Source: DT-110 sp030148525 (GTDB taxonomy: Bacteria; Bacteroidota; Bacteroidia; Chitinophagales; Saprospiraceae). Taken from it: a DNA stretch of 64,000 nucleotides. Within the stretch, counting starts at the first letter, position 1. Every line of letters starts with the position of its first letter. The position numbers were made by a program, and so were the translations under genes. The notes beneath the pieces are model-generated. The model searched no databases. It saw only the letters and a program-made list of their open reading frames with translations, and was not told where the DNA came from. Positions 16,825 to 25,809 of the stretch are shown here, in pieces. The stretch lies in NCBI GenBank assembly GCA_965227445.1, contig OZ245751.1, positions 5,642,001-5,706,000 of the forward strand. The letters run 5' to 3'.

Positions 16825-16855
16825 TTGCACATTATTTCGGGATGCCATAAATTTG
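16825..16855 (+). promoter_or_regulatory. Bacteroidota-type promoter of tRNA-Asn
   Basis: TTG at 16825-16827, 20 bp, then TAAATTTG at 16848-16855, matching the TTG/TAnnTTTG consensus of the Bacteroidota primary sigma factor. The bases after it (CACTCGC) are the same as those after the tRNA-Val promoter at 39773. Confidence 0.75.
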
Positions 16856-16916
16856 CACTCGCCTTTTGAAGGAAAGGTATTCTTTCGTGCTCTGGTAGCT
16901 CGAAAATAATAAAGAT

Positions 16917-16990
16917 GCCTCAGTAGCTCAGCTGGTTAGAGCGGCGGACTGTTAATCCGTAGGTCCAAGGTTCAAGTCCTTGCTGAGGCG
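16917..16990 (+). tRNA. tRNA-Asn (anticodon GTT)
   Basis: A full cloverleaf can be drawn: acceptor stem GCCTCAG / CTGAGGC, D loop AGCTCAGCTGGTTAGAGC, anticodon stem-loop GCGGACTGTTAATCCGT with GTT, and T arm AGGTTCAAGTCCT. The discriminator base is G, as expected for Asn. CCA is not encoded. Confidence 0.97.
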
Positions 16991-16996
16991 CTCCCA

Positions 16997-17034
16997 AAGC
17001 TCGCAATCGAATATTCGGTTGCGGGCTTTTTTTT
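16997..17034 (+). terminator. Terminator of tRNA-Asn
   Basis: The stem AGCTCGCAATCGA pairs with TCGGTTGCGGGCT (several G-T pairs) around the loop ATAT and is followed by a run of eight T. It starts 6 bp after the tRNA. Confidence 0.9.
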
Positions 17035-17118
17035 GGGAAATACCGCTCAATTTTCGCAGCCTTTATCAGTTCTTTTTGGGTAACCTAGTATCTTCTGCCC
17101 AGACCCAAACCTGACTCC

Positions 17119-18489
17119 ATGGCTGCTACCTGGCGTTCCCATTCCCCGCTAATACTTATTGCCACCCTTCTGATCATCGGTTACCAAAGTCACTGGTTTG
17201 GTGCTCAAACGGGTTTAAACCATGCACAGGAGGCTGCCTGCTTTCTGCTGGTGGGCACTGCTTACCTTTGGATATCGGAGATTATACCTTTGTACGTAAC
17301 CAGTCTGCTGGTGCTGTTTCTCAGTTTGCAGTGGCTGTTACCACTCATTGAAACTCAGGGTGGCAGTGCATCGGACGACCTGTTTTACCTGGCTTTTTTC
17401 GGGGACATTACGCTGCTATTTCTAGGGGGATTCGTATTGTCCATGCTCCTCAACAAATACGGTTTGGCAACGCGCCTGGCCGATTGGATGCTCCGTCAGA
17501 CTGGTGAGAAACCTGCGCGAGTTCTGATGGGAGTCATTGCCATCTCGGCCGTGCTATCCATGTGGATGAGTAATACTGCTACGGCAGCCATGATGTTTGC
17601 CATCATGACGCCCATTATTCAGAAGTTGCCGGATACGACCAAATTTGGACACGGGATCTCCCTGGCAATTCCCTTTGCCTGCAATTTAGGAGGTTTGGGT
17701 ACGCCAATTGGGACACCACCCAATGCCATTGCCCTGGATTACCTCAACAAAAATGGCTTTGAACTGGGGTTTGGGGACTGGATGCTATTAAGTGTACCTA
17801 TAATGCTGCTGCTGCTTGGTCTGCTTTGGGTGCTTCTGATTTTCCTGTTTCCTCCGGGCGATCTGCGCTTGCCGGTTAAATCCGACGATAAGGGGGCACT
17901 TACTAAACGGCAATTGGCCGTAGTTGGGATCTTTTTAGCGGCTGTTCTGGGGTGGTTGAGCTCCGGCCTGACGGGATTATCATCGGGCACTATCGGACTC
18001 ATGATCGTGCTCGTGTCATTTGGGGGAGGTTTTCTGGGAACACGTGACTTCCGGTCCATATCCTGGGACATTCTGTTTATGTTGGGAGGTGGTTTGTGCC
18101 TGGGTGTGGGCCTGAAAGAAAGTGGCCTGACGGCTACCCTGGCGGCCTCTTTGCCCTTCGATCAAGGTTTCACTATTTTATTCTTACTGCTGCTGGTCGT
18201 CGCTGCTACCATGACCTCTTTCATGAGTAATACCGCTACGGCTAACCTATTGATACCAATCGCTATTTCGCTTCCGCAAAACCCCTTGCTTTTTGCGGTT
18301 ACCATTGCCCTGATGTGTTCGGCTTCCATGGTAATGCCGGTGAGTACCCCCCCGAACGCGATTGCTTTCGGATCGGGTTTGCTGAAGGCAAAAGACATGG
18401 TTCGCTCGGGATTCGTGATCACAATCCTGGCCCTGATATGTACTTTTTTGGCTGGAGCCTACTATTTTCCGCTATTTTCCTTCACCTAA
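17119..18489 (+). CDS. SLC13/DASS-family sodium-coupled anion transporter
   Basis: A 456-residue membrane protein with about eleven hydrophobic helices. It has the two inverted-repeat signatures of the family, WMSNTATAAMM (about residue 150) and FMSNTATANLL (about 370), each followed by a Thr/Pro-rich loop (GTPIGTPPNAIAL and MPVSTPPNAIAF) that binds sodium and the carboxylate or sulfate substrate. Family members import succinate, malate, citrate or sulfate. The substrate cannot be assigned. The next gene starts 15 bp downstream. Confidence 0.92.
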   Translation: MAATWRSHSPLILIATLLIIGYQSHWFGAQTGLNHAQEAACFLLVGTAYLWISEIIPLYVTSLLVLFLSLQWLLPLIETQGGSASDDLFYLAFFGDITLLFLGGFVLSMLLNKYGLATRLADWMLRQTGEKPARVLMGVIAISAVLSMWMSNTATAAMMFAIMTPIIQKLPDTTKFGHGISLAIPFACNLGGLGTPIGTPPNAIALDYLNKNGFELGFGDWMLLSVPIMLLLLGLLWVLLIFLFPPGDLRLPVKSDDKGALTKRQLAVVGIFLAAVLGWLSSGLTGLSSGTIGLMIVLVSFGGGFLGTRDFRSISWDILFMLGGGLCLGVGLKESGLTATLAASLPFDQGFTILFLLLLVVAATMTSFMSNTATANLLIPIAISLPQNPLLFAVTIALMCSASMVMPVSTPPNAIAFGSGLLKAKDMVRSGFVITILALICTFLAGAYYFPLFSFT

Positions 18490-18504
18490 CCAATTAAGAG
18501 CCAA

Positions 18505-18819
18505 ATGGAATTGCACATTCAACAATGTCAACGTTGCGGATGCCGGGATCTTCGCAATATTTTGGTGCGGGAACCCGGCGAAAATGACGCTGTCTACGTA
18601 CAGTGCACCCAGTGCGAGTCGTTCGTATCCAGCTACCTGGTGTCCCCTATGGGCTACTACCACGACGAAAAAGGATACGAGTCTTTCCTCCGCAGCCTTC
18701 AGCGCAGTGGGGAATACATGAGTGGGAGGAACCTGGGCCAGCTCTACGAAAACCGCGTCGAGCGGGAGCGGAAGAAGTTCAATCAGGTGATTGCGGCACT
18801 GAAAAAGCGGGACGAGTAA
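18505..18819 (+). CDS. Small zinc-ribbon protein of unknown function
   Basis: A 104-residue protein with two Cys pairs, CQRCGC at residues 8-13 and CTQC at about 34-37, that would form a zinc ribbon. The middle (SSYLVSPMGYYHDEKGYESFLRSL) and the basic, helical C-terminus (YENRVERERKKFNQVIAALKKRDE) do not recall a named family to me. It starts 15 bp after the transporter stop and is probably in the same transcript. It has no signal peptide, so it is probably cytoplasmic. Confidence 0.75.
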   Translation: MELHIQQCQRCGCRDLRNILVREPGENDAVYVQCTQCESFVSSYLVSPMGYYHDEKGYESFLRSLQRSGEYMSGRNLGQLYENRVERERKKFNQVIAALKKRDE

Positions 18820-18863
18820 CGCGTACAGGAATCGGGGATAGGGTGAGTTGGAGACGATTCAAC

Positions 18864-18898
18864 CCTTCAACCGTTGGCCGTCTACCGTCTCCCTCCCG
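18864..18898. repeat. Short heptad array overlapping the ggt stop
   Basis: CCTTCAA, CCGTTGG, CCGTCTA, CCGTCTC, CCTCCCG: five consecutive heptamers each starting CC. The ggt stop codon (18882-18884) lies inside the array. Confidence 0.45.
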
Positions 18899-20519
18899 CC
18901 GCGGCACCTTCCCAGTCGGGATCGGCGGCTCCGATCCATTGGCCGGTAGCAGCATCGTAGCGGATGGCGTGAATACGGCCGAACCTGGCTTCCTCCTCAA
19001 TCGCTTTTAAGGGGTAACCAGCTTGTTCGAGCGCTTCGATCACCTCGTCTTTCCAACCTTCGCCGGGGTGAGTTTCCATTTGCAGGCTGTCGCTGTCGGG
19101 GTGAACTCGTGGTGCGGCCAGGGCTTCGTCGAGGGGTAAGCCCTGATCGATAACCCGACTGGTCACACTGGTAACGGCCGAGACGATCCGGCTTCCGCCG
19201 GCTGCGCCGAGCACTAAGAAGGGGGCTCCTTCCCGCGTCACGATAAAGGGCGTGATGTGGGAACTGGCGCGCTGGCCGGGTTCGTAGATACCCAGATAGC
19301 GACCGTTGGTTACTGCGTACACAAAGCCTAGCCCCGGCGTCATGACCTTCGATCCCATATTGGGCCCTAATGACTGGGTCAGGGCAATCATCATGCCGCT
19401 GGAATCGGCGGTCGACAGGTGGGAGGTATGTCCTACTGGTTCCTGCCAGGAATCAGGCTCATCCTGCGACCTGTAACTCAGTTGGCCCTCCTGCATGCGG
19501 GACCGGATAACCTGTGCCAGTGAATCAGCGAATTCGGCTGACACCAGGCGGTCGGCAATGGAATCGGATCGTCGTTGCCGCCGCCGGTGTTCGTAGGCCA
19601 GGTCAATGGCTAGCCCATGAGCCGCAGCCCAGTCCTCTTCGGAGTAATCATCAATGGGAAGACGGTCGAGAGCCTGCAGAATACCGATAGTAATGGCTCC
19701 GTAGGATGGCAACCACAGCCCGTGCAATTCGTATTCGTCGCGGTAGGTTCCGTGAACAACCCGGGAATCCAGGGCGCGGTAATTGGCCAGATCATCGAGC
19801 GTGACTAATCCGCCTTTAGCGGTAAAGTCTTCCACCATGCGTTGTGCGATAGCTCCTTTATAGAAAGCATCGGGCCCCTCCTCGGCAATCGTTCGCAGGG
19901 TGTTGGCCAGGTCTTTTTGTACGAGGCGATCTCCTTCGTCGTAAGCACTTGAATCCTCTTCCAGCAGATACTGAGTGGTGCCCGCATATAGCGCCATGGT
20001 TTCAGCCGCTGCCTGGTGCCGGCGGGCCTGGCGGGGCAATAAGGGGAAACCCCGTTCGGCGTATCGTATGGCAGGAGCCATCACCTCGGCCAGGGGCAAA
20101 CTACCGTATTCGGCATGCAGTTTTCCCAATCCGGCCACGACTCCGGGAATGCCGATGACATAGTACCCGTGTCGATCATCGTTAGGAATGCTGGCTGTAT
20201 CGTAGGCCATTGGCGCCTGGGAAGTAGCATCAATGCCGCGGATCTCCCCGTTAGGCAGGCGAATGATGATTTGTTGGCGGCCACCCAGGCCACTCATACT
20301 CGGCTCTACGACCGAGAGAGCAAAGGCTGTGGCTACGGCCGCATCTGCGGCATTACCGCCCTTTTTTAGCATTTTTTGTCCGGCCAGGGTTGCCAGCGGA
20401 TGGGCTGCACTAACCATTCCGGTCGTTGAGGCAGCAATCTGTTCGGTAGGCATTTTTTGCCGACAGGCGAAACCCAGGCACATCAGTGCCAGGATACATA
20501 GGTAGGTTTGGTTTTTCAT
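18882..20519 (-). CDS. ggt: Gamma-glutamyltransferase
   Basis: About 545 residues from the ATG at 20519, which starts a lipoprotein-like signal (MKNQTYLCILALMCLGFAC, Cys at 19); an ATG further upstream (20543) would add 8 residues. The GGT fold is shown by SAAHPLATLAGQKMLKKGGNAADAAVATAFALSVVEP, SGLGG and the autocleavage region GHTSHLSTADSSGMMIALTQSLG, where the catalytic Thr precedes SHLS. Further on, PGLGFVYAVTNGRY and LGAAGGSRIVSAVTSV complete the glutamate site. The enzyme hydrolyses or transfers gamma-glutamyl groups (glutathione) outside the cytoplasm. Its last codons run into a 7-nt-period array. Confidence 0.93.
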   Translation of the reverse strand: MKNQTYLCILALMCLGFACRQKMPTEQIAASTTGMVSAAHPLATLAGQKMLKKGGNAADAAVATAFALSVVEPSMSGLGGRQQIIIRLPNGEIRGIDATSQAPMAYDTASIPNDDRHGYYVIGIPGVVAGLGKLHAEYGSLPLAEVMAPAIRYAERGFPLLPRQARRHQAAAETMALYAGTTQYLLEEDSSAYDEGDRLVQKDLANTLRTIAEEGPDAFYKGAIAQRMVEDFTAKGGLVTLDDLANYRALDSRVVHGTYRDEYELHGLWLPSYGAITIGILQALDRLPIDDYSEEDWAAAHGLAIDLAYEHRRRQRRSDSIADRLVSAEFADSLAQVIRSRMQEGQLSYRSQDEPDSWQEPVGHTSHLSTADSSGMMIALTQSLGPNMGSKVMTPGLGFVYAVTNGRYLGIYEPGQRASSHITPFIVTREGAPFLVLGAAGGSRIVSAVTSVTSRVIDQGLPLDEALAAPRVHPDSDSLQMETHPGEGWKDEVIEALEQAGYPLKAIEEEARFGRIHAIRYDAATGQWIGAADPDWEGAAAGGRR

Positions 20520-20533
20520 ATAATCCATTTTTT

Positions 20534-20666
20534 GACGGTTCACGGTTGACGCTGCACGGTATACGGTTGATGTCTCTTGCTCAGTACTTTTTACCCGTCT
20601 GCCGTTACCCGTCTACCGTCTCGCGTGGGCCGTAATCCGTAACCCGTGTTGCGTGTTGCGTCAACC
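20534..20666. repeat. Heptad-period hairpin element between rlmN and ggt
   Basis: The left arm (from 20534) reads as heptamers ACGGTTC, ACGGTTG, ACGCTGC, ACGGTAT, ACGGTTG. The right arm (20593-20666) reads ACCCGTC, TGCCGTT, ACCCGTC, TACCGTC, TCGCGTG, GGCCGTA, ATCCGTA, ACCCGTG, TTGCGTG, TTGCGTC. Reverse-complemented, the right arm is again ACGG-type heptamers, and GGTTGACGC pairs with GCGTCAACC at the ends. It fills the gap between two minus-strand genes. Confidence 0.7.
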
Positions 20667-20667
20667 A

Positions 20668-21726
20668 TTATTCTTTATTCGCTAACTGCCCGCAGGCAGC
20701 GTCGATATCTTTTCCCCGGCTACGGCGGACGGTGACCATAATCTGTTGATCCAACAGGTAGCGGGCAAACTTATCGATCTGATCCTCCCCGGCCCGGCTG
20801 AAGGGAGCAGCGTCGATGGGATTGTATTCAATGATGTTGATGCGTACCGGGAAGCGTTTACACAGCTTTGCCAGGTTTTTAGCGTCCTCCAGGGAGACAT
20901 TGTAATCCTGAAAGGCAATGTACTCGTAGCTAATCCGATTGCGGGTCTGCTGGTAGTAGTATTGCATGGCGTCCATCAGTATCTCCAGGTTGTTCTGTTC
21001 GTTGATGGGCATGATCTCGTTGCGCTTAGCATCATCGGCAGCGTGAAGGGACAAAGCCAGGTTGACCTTGGAGGCATCGTCGGCCAGCTTCTTGATCATT
21101 TTGGCAATGCCGGCTGTACTTACGGTAATTCGCCGGGGCGACATATTCAGTCCGTACTCAGACGTGATCAATTCAATGCTTTGCATCACGGGGCGATAGG
21201 CCAGCAGTGGCTCGCCCATACCCATGTACACGATATTGGTGAGGGGGTGATCGAAGTGCTCCTCGGCCTGTTTATTCACCTGAACCACTTGATCGTAGAT
21301 TTCAGCTGCCTCCAGATTGCGTAGACGTTTCATGCGCCCGGTAGCACAGAAGGTGCAACTCAGGCTACATCCAACCTGTGATGAAACACAGACGGTATAG
21401 CGATTGTCGTTGGGTACGGGAATCAGCACCGATTCGATCAGGTGGCCATCGTGTAGCCGGAAGCGGGTTTTGATAGTGCCGTCCGAGCTGTGCTGGGTCC
21501 GGTCAACCGCAATAGCATTTATTACAAAGGACTCAGAGAGGAGGCTTCTTAAGTCTTTGGAAAGATTGGTCATTTCCCCGAAAGAGGTTACACCTTTTTG
21601 CCATAACCATTCGTATACCTGCTTGGCTCGAAACTTCTTTTCGCCCAGCCCCTGGAAGACCTCGATGAGCTCTTCCAGCGATAATTGTCGAATGTCCTTT
21701 TTCGTGTTCACTACGTCCATATCCAC
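20668..21726 (-). CDS. rlmN: 23S rRNA (adenine2503-C2)-methyltransferase RlmN
   Basis: The 352-residue radical-SAM enzyme has CSLSCTFCATG (CxxxCxxC cluster site) near residue 120, LTNIVYMGMGEPLLAY, SPRRITVSTAGI, NLALSLHAADDAKRNEIMPIN and a C-terminal VTVRRSRGKDIDAACGQL with the second methyl-carrying Cys. It methylates A2503 of 23S rRNA and A37 of some tRNAs. The N-terminal domain (LEELIEVFQGLGEKKFRAKQVYEWLW) is normal. There are two close in-frame Met at the start; 21726 is used. Confidence 0.96.
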   Translation of the reverse strand: MDMDVVNTKKDIRQLSLEELIEVFQGLGEKKFRAKQVYEWLWQKGVTSFGEMTNLSKDLRSLLSESFVINAIAVDRTQHSSDGTIKTRFRLHDGHLIESVLIPVPNDNRYTVCVSSQVGCSLSCTFCATGRMKRLRNLEAAEIYDQVVQVNKQAEEHFDHPLTNIVYMGMGEPLLAYRPVMQSIELITSEYGLNMSPRRITVSTAGIAKMIKKLADDASKVNLALSLHAADDAKRNEIMPINEQNNLEILMDAMQYYYQQTRNRISYEYIAFQDYNVSLEDAKNLAKLCKRFPVRINIIEYNPIDAAPFSRAGEDQIDKFARYLLDQQIMVTVRRSRGKDIDAACGQLANKE

Positions 21727-21761
21727 AAAGGTATCAGTTGTGCCGCATAACGGCTAGAAAA

Positions 21762-23558
21762 TCAGGGTACTAATGGCTGACATTTATCCTGAAGCCACAG
21801 TCGGTCCGATTCCTCCAATAGCGGAGCTAATCCATCATACACCTGTTGGTGGTAATTGTTTAACCATGCGATTTCTTCGGTTTTCATTAGGGACAGGTCG
21901 AGGAGGTCCGTGGCAATGGGAAAAAGCGTAAGCGGTTCAAATTCGTAGAAATCTCCCTGGTCAGTCTCCAAATATTTCTTACAGAGTACCAGGTTTTCGA
22001 TCCGTATGCCGTATTGCCCGGCGAGATAGTAGCCGGGCTCATTAGAAGTCAGCATGCCCGGCTTCAGGGGTTGCTGAGTTTTGGGGCTACGTGGATTGGG
22101 GGAAATGCTCTGTGGCCCTTCGTGGACATTTAGGTAGAATCCTACTCCGTGTCCGGTGCCGTGTCCGTAATTCAACGCTGCTCCCCAGAGATACTGACGG
22201 GCGAGGGTATCGAGTTGCACACCGGTTGTTCCTGCGGGGAACACCTGCCGGCTCAGAGCAATATGCCCGCGCAAAACGAGGGTATAATGGCGCTTTTGGT
22301 CGGGAGTGGGTGCACTCAGGGCGATGGTGCGGGTAATATCGGTAGTTCCATCGATGTATTGCCCTCCGGAATCAACGAGCAAAATACCTTCGGGCTCAAT
22401 GACTGCACTGGTTTCGGGCAGGGGCCGGTAATGAACGATGGCACCGTTGCTCCGGTAACCGACGATGGCGGCAAAGCTTTCGCCCCGGTACCCCTCCTGT
22501 TCCGACCGAAAACTGGCCAGGCGCTCGGCCACCTCGTATTCAGTGAGTGTTTCGTCACTGGCCAGGGCTGCTTCCAGCCAACGGTAAAAGCGCGTGAGGG
22601 CAATGCCATCCTTGCGCATGGCTTCCCGGATGTGGTTGATCTCGGTTTCGTTTTTACACGCCTTGAGTGGCTGAATGAGGTTTTTTCCCGGCAGCCGCTG
22701 TTCATCCTTCAGTTCGTTATAGTGCAGGATATGGGTCGTCGCCAGGTCCAGCCACACCTGATCATTGGGCAGGCGATTGCCCAGGAAAGCACCCACCTGA
22801 CCGTAGGGTTTGAGTTGTACCCCGTCTTCCTGGAGTTCGGCTGCCAGGTCCTCCGCGACCTTGCCCGGGTCGATAAACAGGAATGCCGAGGTCTTCCCAA
22901 TCACCAAATAGGCGACGAATACCGGGTTAAATGCGACGTCGTCGGACCGCAGATTGAGCACCCAGGCAATATCATCAAGGGTAGAAACCAAGTAGTAATC
23001 GGCCTCTTCTTCGGCCATTTTTGAGCGTACCCGCTGCAATTTCGCAGCTCTGCTCAGGCCGGCGTAGGAGAGGTCATGCCTGACAACCGGCCGGTCGGGA
23101 CGCGGAGGCCGTTCGGTCCAAATCGCTTCAATGGGATCCTGCTCGTAGTCCAGGTGAATGTCGTATTCATCGAACACCCGCAGCATGCGGCGAACCTGAT
23201 TGACCGAGAAAAGACGTCCGTCTACCCCGACGGTAGCACTCGCATGGAGGTGCTGGCCAAGCCACTCTAAGTGTTCGGGTGCATAGGGTACCCCCTGTTT
23301 ATGCATTGTAATACCCGTACCTTCCAGTTGTTGCTCAGCCTGGATAAAGTAGCGGGAGTCCGTCCAAAGACCAGCATAATCAGAGGTTACAACCAATATA
23401 CCGGCTGAGCCGGTGAACCCCGATAACCAGGCGCGGGTTTCCCAGTGGCTGGCCACGTATTCGCTTTGGTGTGGATCGCTGCTGGGGACGATGAATGCAT
23501 CGAGGGAGCGGTTGGCTAGTTCTTCGCGCAGGGTTTTCAGGCGGGCAGGAATATCCAT
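21762..23558 (-). CDS. Xaa-Pro aminopeptidase (aminopeptidase P, M24 family)
   Basis: 598 residues from the ATG at 23558 (MDIPARLKTLREEL); the open frame runs 53 codons further upstream but those residues have no similarity to the family. It has the three-domain layout of the eukaryote-type APP: N-terminal creatinase domain with FIVPSSDPHQSEYVASHWETRAWLSGFTGSAG, a second similar domain, and the M24 catalytic domain with metal ligands in LLVDSGGQYIDGTTDITRT, YGHGTGHGVGFYLNVHEGPQ, NEPGYYL and GIRIENLV. It removes N-terminal residues before proline. No signal peptide, so cytoplasmic. Confidence 0.95.
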   Translation of the reverse strand: MDIPARLKTLREELANRSLDAFIVPSSDPHQSEYVASHWETRAWLSGFTGSAGILVVTSDYAGLWTDSRYFIQAEQQLEGTGITMHKQGVPYAPEHLEWLGQHLHASATVGVDGRLFSVNQVRRMLRVFDEYDIHLDYEQDPIEAIWTERPPRPDRPVVRHDLSYAGLSRAAKLQRVRSKMAEEEADYYLVSTLDDIAWVLNLRSDDVAFNPVFVAYLVIGKTSAFLFIDPGKVAEDLAAELQEDGVQLKPYGQVGAFLGNRLPNDQVWLDLATTHILHYNELKDEQRLPGKNLIQPLKACKNETEINHIREAMRKDGIALTRFYRWLEAALASDETLTEYEVAERLASFRSEQEGYRGESFAAIVGYRSNGAIVHYRPLPETSAVIEPEGILLVDSGGQYIDGTTDITRTIALSAPTPDQKRHYTLVLRGHIALSRQVFPAGTTGVQLDTLARQYLWGAALNYGHGTGHGVGFYLNVHEGPQSISPNPRSPKTQQPLKPGMLTSNEPGYYLAGQYGIRIENLVLCKKYLETDQGDFYEFEPLTLFPIATDLLDLSLMKTEEIAWLNNYHQQVYDGLAPLLEESDRLWLQDKCQPLVP

Positions 23559-23839
23559 GAGTGGTTGTTCATTTTGTGGTTTATAGCACGGGCTAATTTG
23601 GTAGATTACCAAATGTAAGGGCTTCCGAGGACTTGACCGACTGGAGTGTCCAAAAAGGAAAATTTCCGGAGGAAACATGAAAAAAAAGCAATGGGAGTCC
23701 CTTGCGACTCTGGCCAAATATGCCTAACATTCGTATGTGAAAATTCGGCAAGATTTTTGCTGTAAAGCGAAACCAACATATAATAATTTCGTTTTATACA
23801 TGGAGCCGATAATGGTTCGATTCTAGCCAGTAAGAAAGG

Positions 23840-25342
23840 ATGAGAACGGGATTAAGTCAACGTCAACAACAGCTCCAGAAGCTATCACCACAGCAAATTC
23901 AATTAATGAAGTTGCTGCAGATTCCCACTGCGAATCTGGAGCAACGCATTAAGGAAGAGCTCGAGGCCAACCCTGCCCTCGATGAGGGGGACAATGAAAC
24001 TGTCGACGAATTCGCGGATACTGATCGCGAAGCGGACAGTGAGGATTACCAGGATGAGCCCTACGAACTCGACGATTACCTGACCGAGTACATCGAGGAT
24101 GATCCGGCCAGCTATAAGTTACGAGCTAATAATTATTCGGCTGATGACGAGGAAGCTGCCATCCCCGTTGCTGTTCAACAATCCTTTCACGAATACCTGG
24201 AACAACAATTGGGGTTAATTGAGCTCGATTCTGAGAAGGAGGAAGCTATCGCCCAACAGATCATCGGGAGTATCGATGAAGACGGCTATCTGCGCCGCGA
24301 CACCATAGCCATTGTGGATGACCTCATGTTCGCCCGCAATATTTTTGCTTCCGAAGAAGAGGTGGAGTCGGTTCTGGACCGGATACAGCAGCTCGACCCT
24401 CCGGGTACGGCCGCCCGCAATTTGCAGGAGTGCCTGCTGATCCAACTGGACGCTAAGTTGCAGCAGGAATTTGAATACGACGACGATGAGCTGGAGGCAC
24501 TGGAAGTGGCCCGTAAAATGATGCGGAAGTATTTCGATGGCTTCTCCAAAAAACACTTCGATAAGCTCCAGCGCCAATTGGGTATAGACGAAGACCTGCT
24601 GCGTCGCGCTATGGACGAGATACTCAAACTCAATCCAAAACCGGCAAGTGGGTATTCTGCTCAGTCCAGCACCCGTACTACCCAGTACGTCGTACCCGAC
24701 TTTATCATCGAAAACCGCGAAGACGAACTGGTCCTGTCACTCAATCAGCGCAATGCACCCGAGCTACACATTTCGGATCAGTTCCGCTACATGCTCAAGG
24801 ACTACAGTAACGAGAAAGCCCACGGTAAACTCTCCCGATCTCAAAAGGAAGCTTTTCGCTTTGTCAAGCAAAAAGTAGAATCGGCCCGCTGGTTTATTGA
24901 TGCTATTCGCCAACGGCAGGAAACCATGTATAAGACCATGTATGCCATCATGCAGTTGCAGGAGGATTTTTTCCTGACGGGTGACCAGCGCAAGATGCGG
25001 CCCATGATCCTGCAGGACATTGCCGACATTACCGGACTGGATGTGTCGACTGTATCCCGGGTTGCCAACAGTAAATTTGTGCAAACGGAGTTTGGCACCC
25101 AGCGGCTGAAGGATTTCTTCTCCGAATCCATGCAAACCAGCGAAGGAGAAGAGGTCTCTACCCTGGAGGTGAAAAACATCCTTGCTGAAATCGTATCTGA
25201 GGAAAATAAACGCAAGCCGCTCTCCGACGAAAAGCTAAAGAATATGCTACAGGAGAAAGGGTATCAAATTGCACGCCGGACGGTAGCTAAATACCGGGAG
25301 CAACTCAATATTCCCAAGGCATCCCTGCGCAAAGAACTCTGA
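23840..25342 (+). CDS. rpoN: RNA polymerase sigma-54 factor RpoN
   Basis: The 500-residue protein has region I (GLSQRQQQLQKLSPQQIQLMKLLQIP...LEQRIKEELEANPAL), a very acidic region II, the core-binding region III, the -12-binding part ITGLDVSTVSRVANSKFVQTEFG, and the RpoN box ARRTVAKYR close to the C-terminus. It directs transcription of genes activated by AAA+ enhancer-binding proteins. The gene is followed, with overlapping stop/start (TGATG), by a GNAT gene, so they form one transcript. Confidence 0.97.
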   Translation: MRTGLSQRQQQLQKLSPQQIQLMKLLQIPTANLEQRIKEELEANPALDEGDNETVDEFADTDREADSEDYQDEPYELDDYLTEYIEDDPASYKLRANNYSADDEEAAIPVAVQQSFHEYLEQQLGLIELDSEKEEAIAQQIIGSIDEDGYLRRDTIAIVDDLMFARNIFASEEEVESVLDRIQQLDPPGTAARNLQECLLIQLDAKLQQEFEYDDDELEALEVARKMMRKYFDGFSKKHFDKLQRQLGIDEDLLRRAMDEILKLNPKPASGYSAQSSTRTTQYVVPDFIIENREDELVLSLNQRNAPELHISDQFRYMLKDYSNEKAHGKLSRSQKEAFRFVKQKVESARWFIDAIRQRQETMYKTMYAIMQLQEDFFLTGDQRKMRPMILQDIADITGLDVSTVSRVANSKFVQTEFGTQRLKDFFSESMQTSEGEEVSTLEVKNILAEIVSEENKRKPLSDEKLKNMLQEKGYQIARRTVAKYREQLNIPKASLRKEL

Positions 25343-25809
25343 TGATGATTATTCGTACCGTAGTACCCGCTGATTGTGCTGCTCTGGCCCAGTTGGTAGA
25401 AGCTAATATTCGAGCTATCCATACGGATACCTTTTCACCGGCAGGTCTCGAGATCTGGATCGCCGATTACAGCCAGGATCGTTTATTGGAGCGCCTGGGT
25501 GAGCAAACCTTCTTTTGCTGCGAGGAAAACGGCCAGTTAACAGGCATGATCGGGCTGAATGGTTCGGAAATAATTGGCCTGTACGTGCATCCGGAGGCTA
25601 CGGGGCGTGGACTTGGCCGTCAGTTGTTAACACACCTGGAGGCTTTCGCCAAAAAACAGGGGATTCACCAATTGCATCTGACATCCAACTTGCCCATGCA
25701 GGGTTTTTACCAGCGCATGGGATACGAGCCAAGGGGCCTGACAATGGTACACCTAAACGGTTACGATTATCGGGAAATGCGATTTGAGAAAAAACTCACC
25801 CGGTCTTAA
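25342..25809 (+). CDS. GNAT-family N-acetyltransferase
   Basis: A 155-residue protein with the acetyl-CoA-binding segment IIGLYVHPEATGRGLGRQLLTHLEAFAKKQG around residues 73-103 (Q/RxxGxG/A form is GRGLGR) and a C-terminal FYQRMGYEPRG. The start ATG overlaps the rpoN stop by one base. The substrate is unknown. It ends convergently, overlapping the aminotransferase by 14 bp. It carries one 20-bp stretch (25641-25660), GGCTTTCGCCAAAAAACAGG, that is identical to part of the thioredoxin gene at 32986-33005. Confidence 0.85.
   Translation: MMIIRTVVPADCAALAQLVEANIRAIHTDTFSPAGLEIWIADYSQDRLLERLGEQTFFCCEENGQLTGMIGLNGSEIIGLYVHPEATGRGLGRQLLTHLEAFAKKQGIHQLHLTSNLPMQGFYQRMGYEPRGLTMVHLNGYDYREMRFEKKLTRS

Noticed and set aside
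22467..22480. GCTTTCGCCCCGG as a motif copy
   Set aside because: The A-run is missing; only the GCTTTCGCC part matches, which is too short to count.
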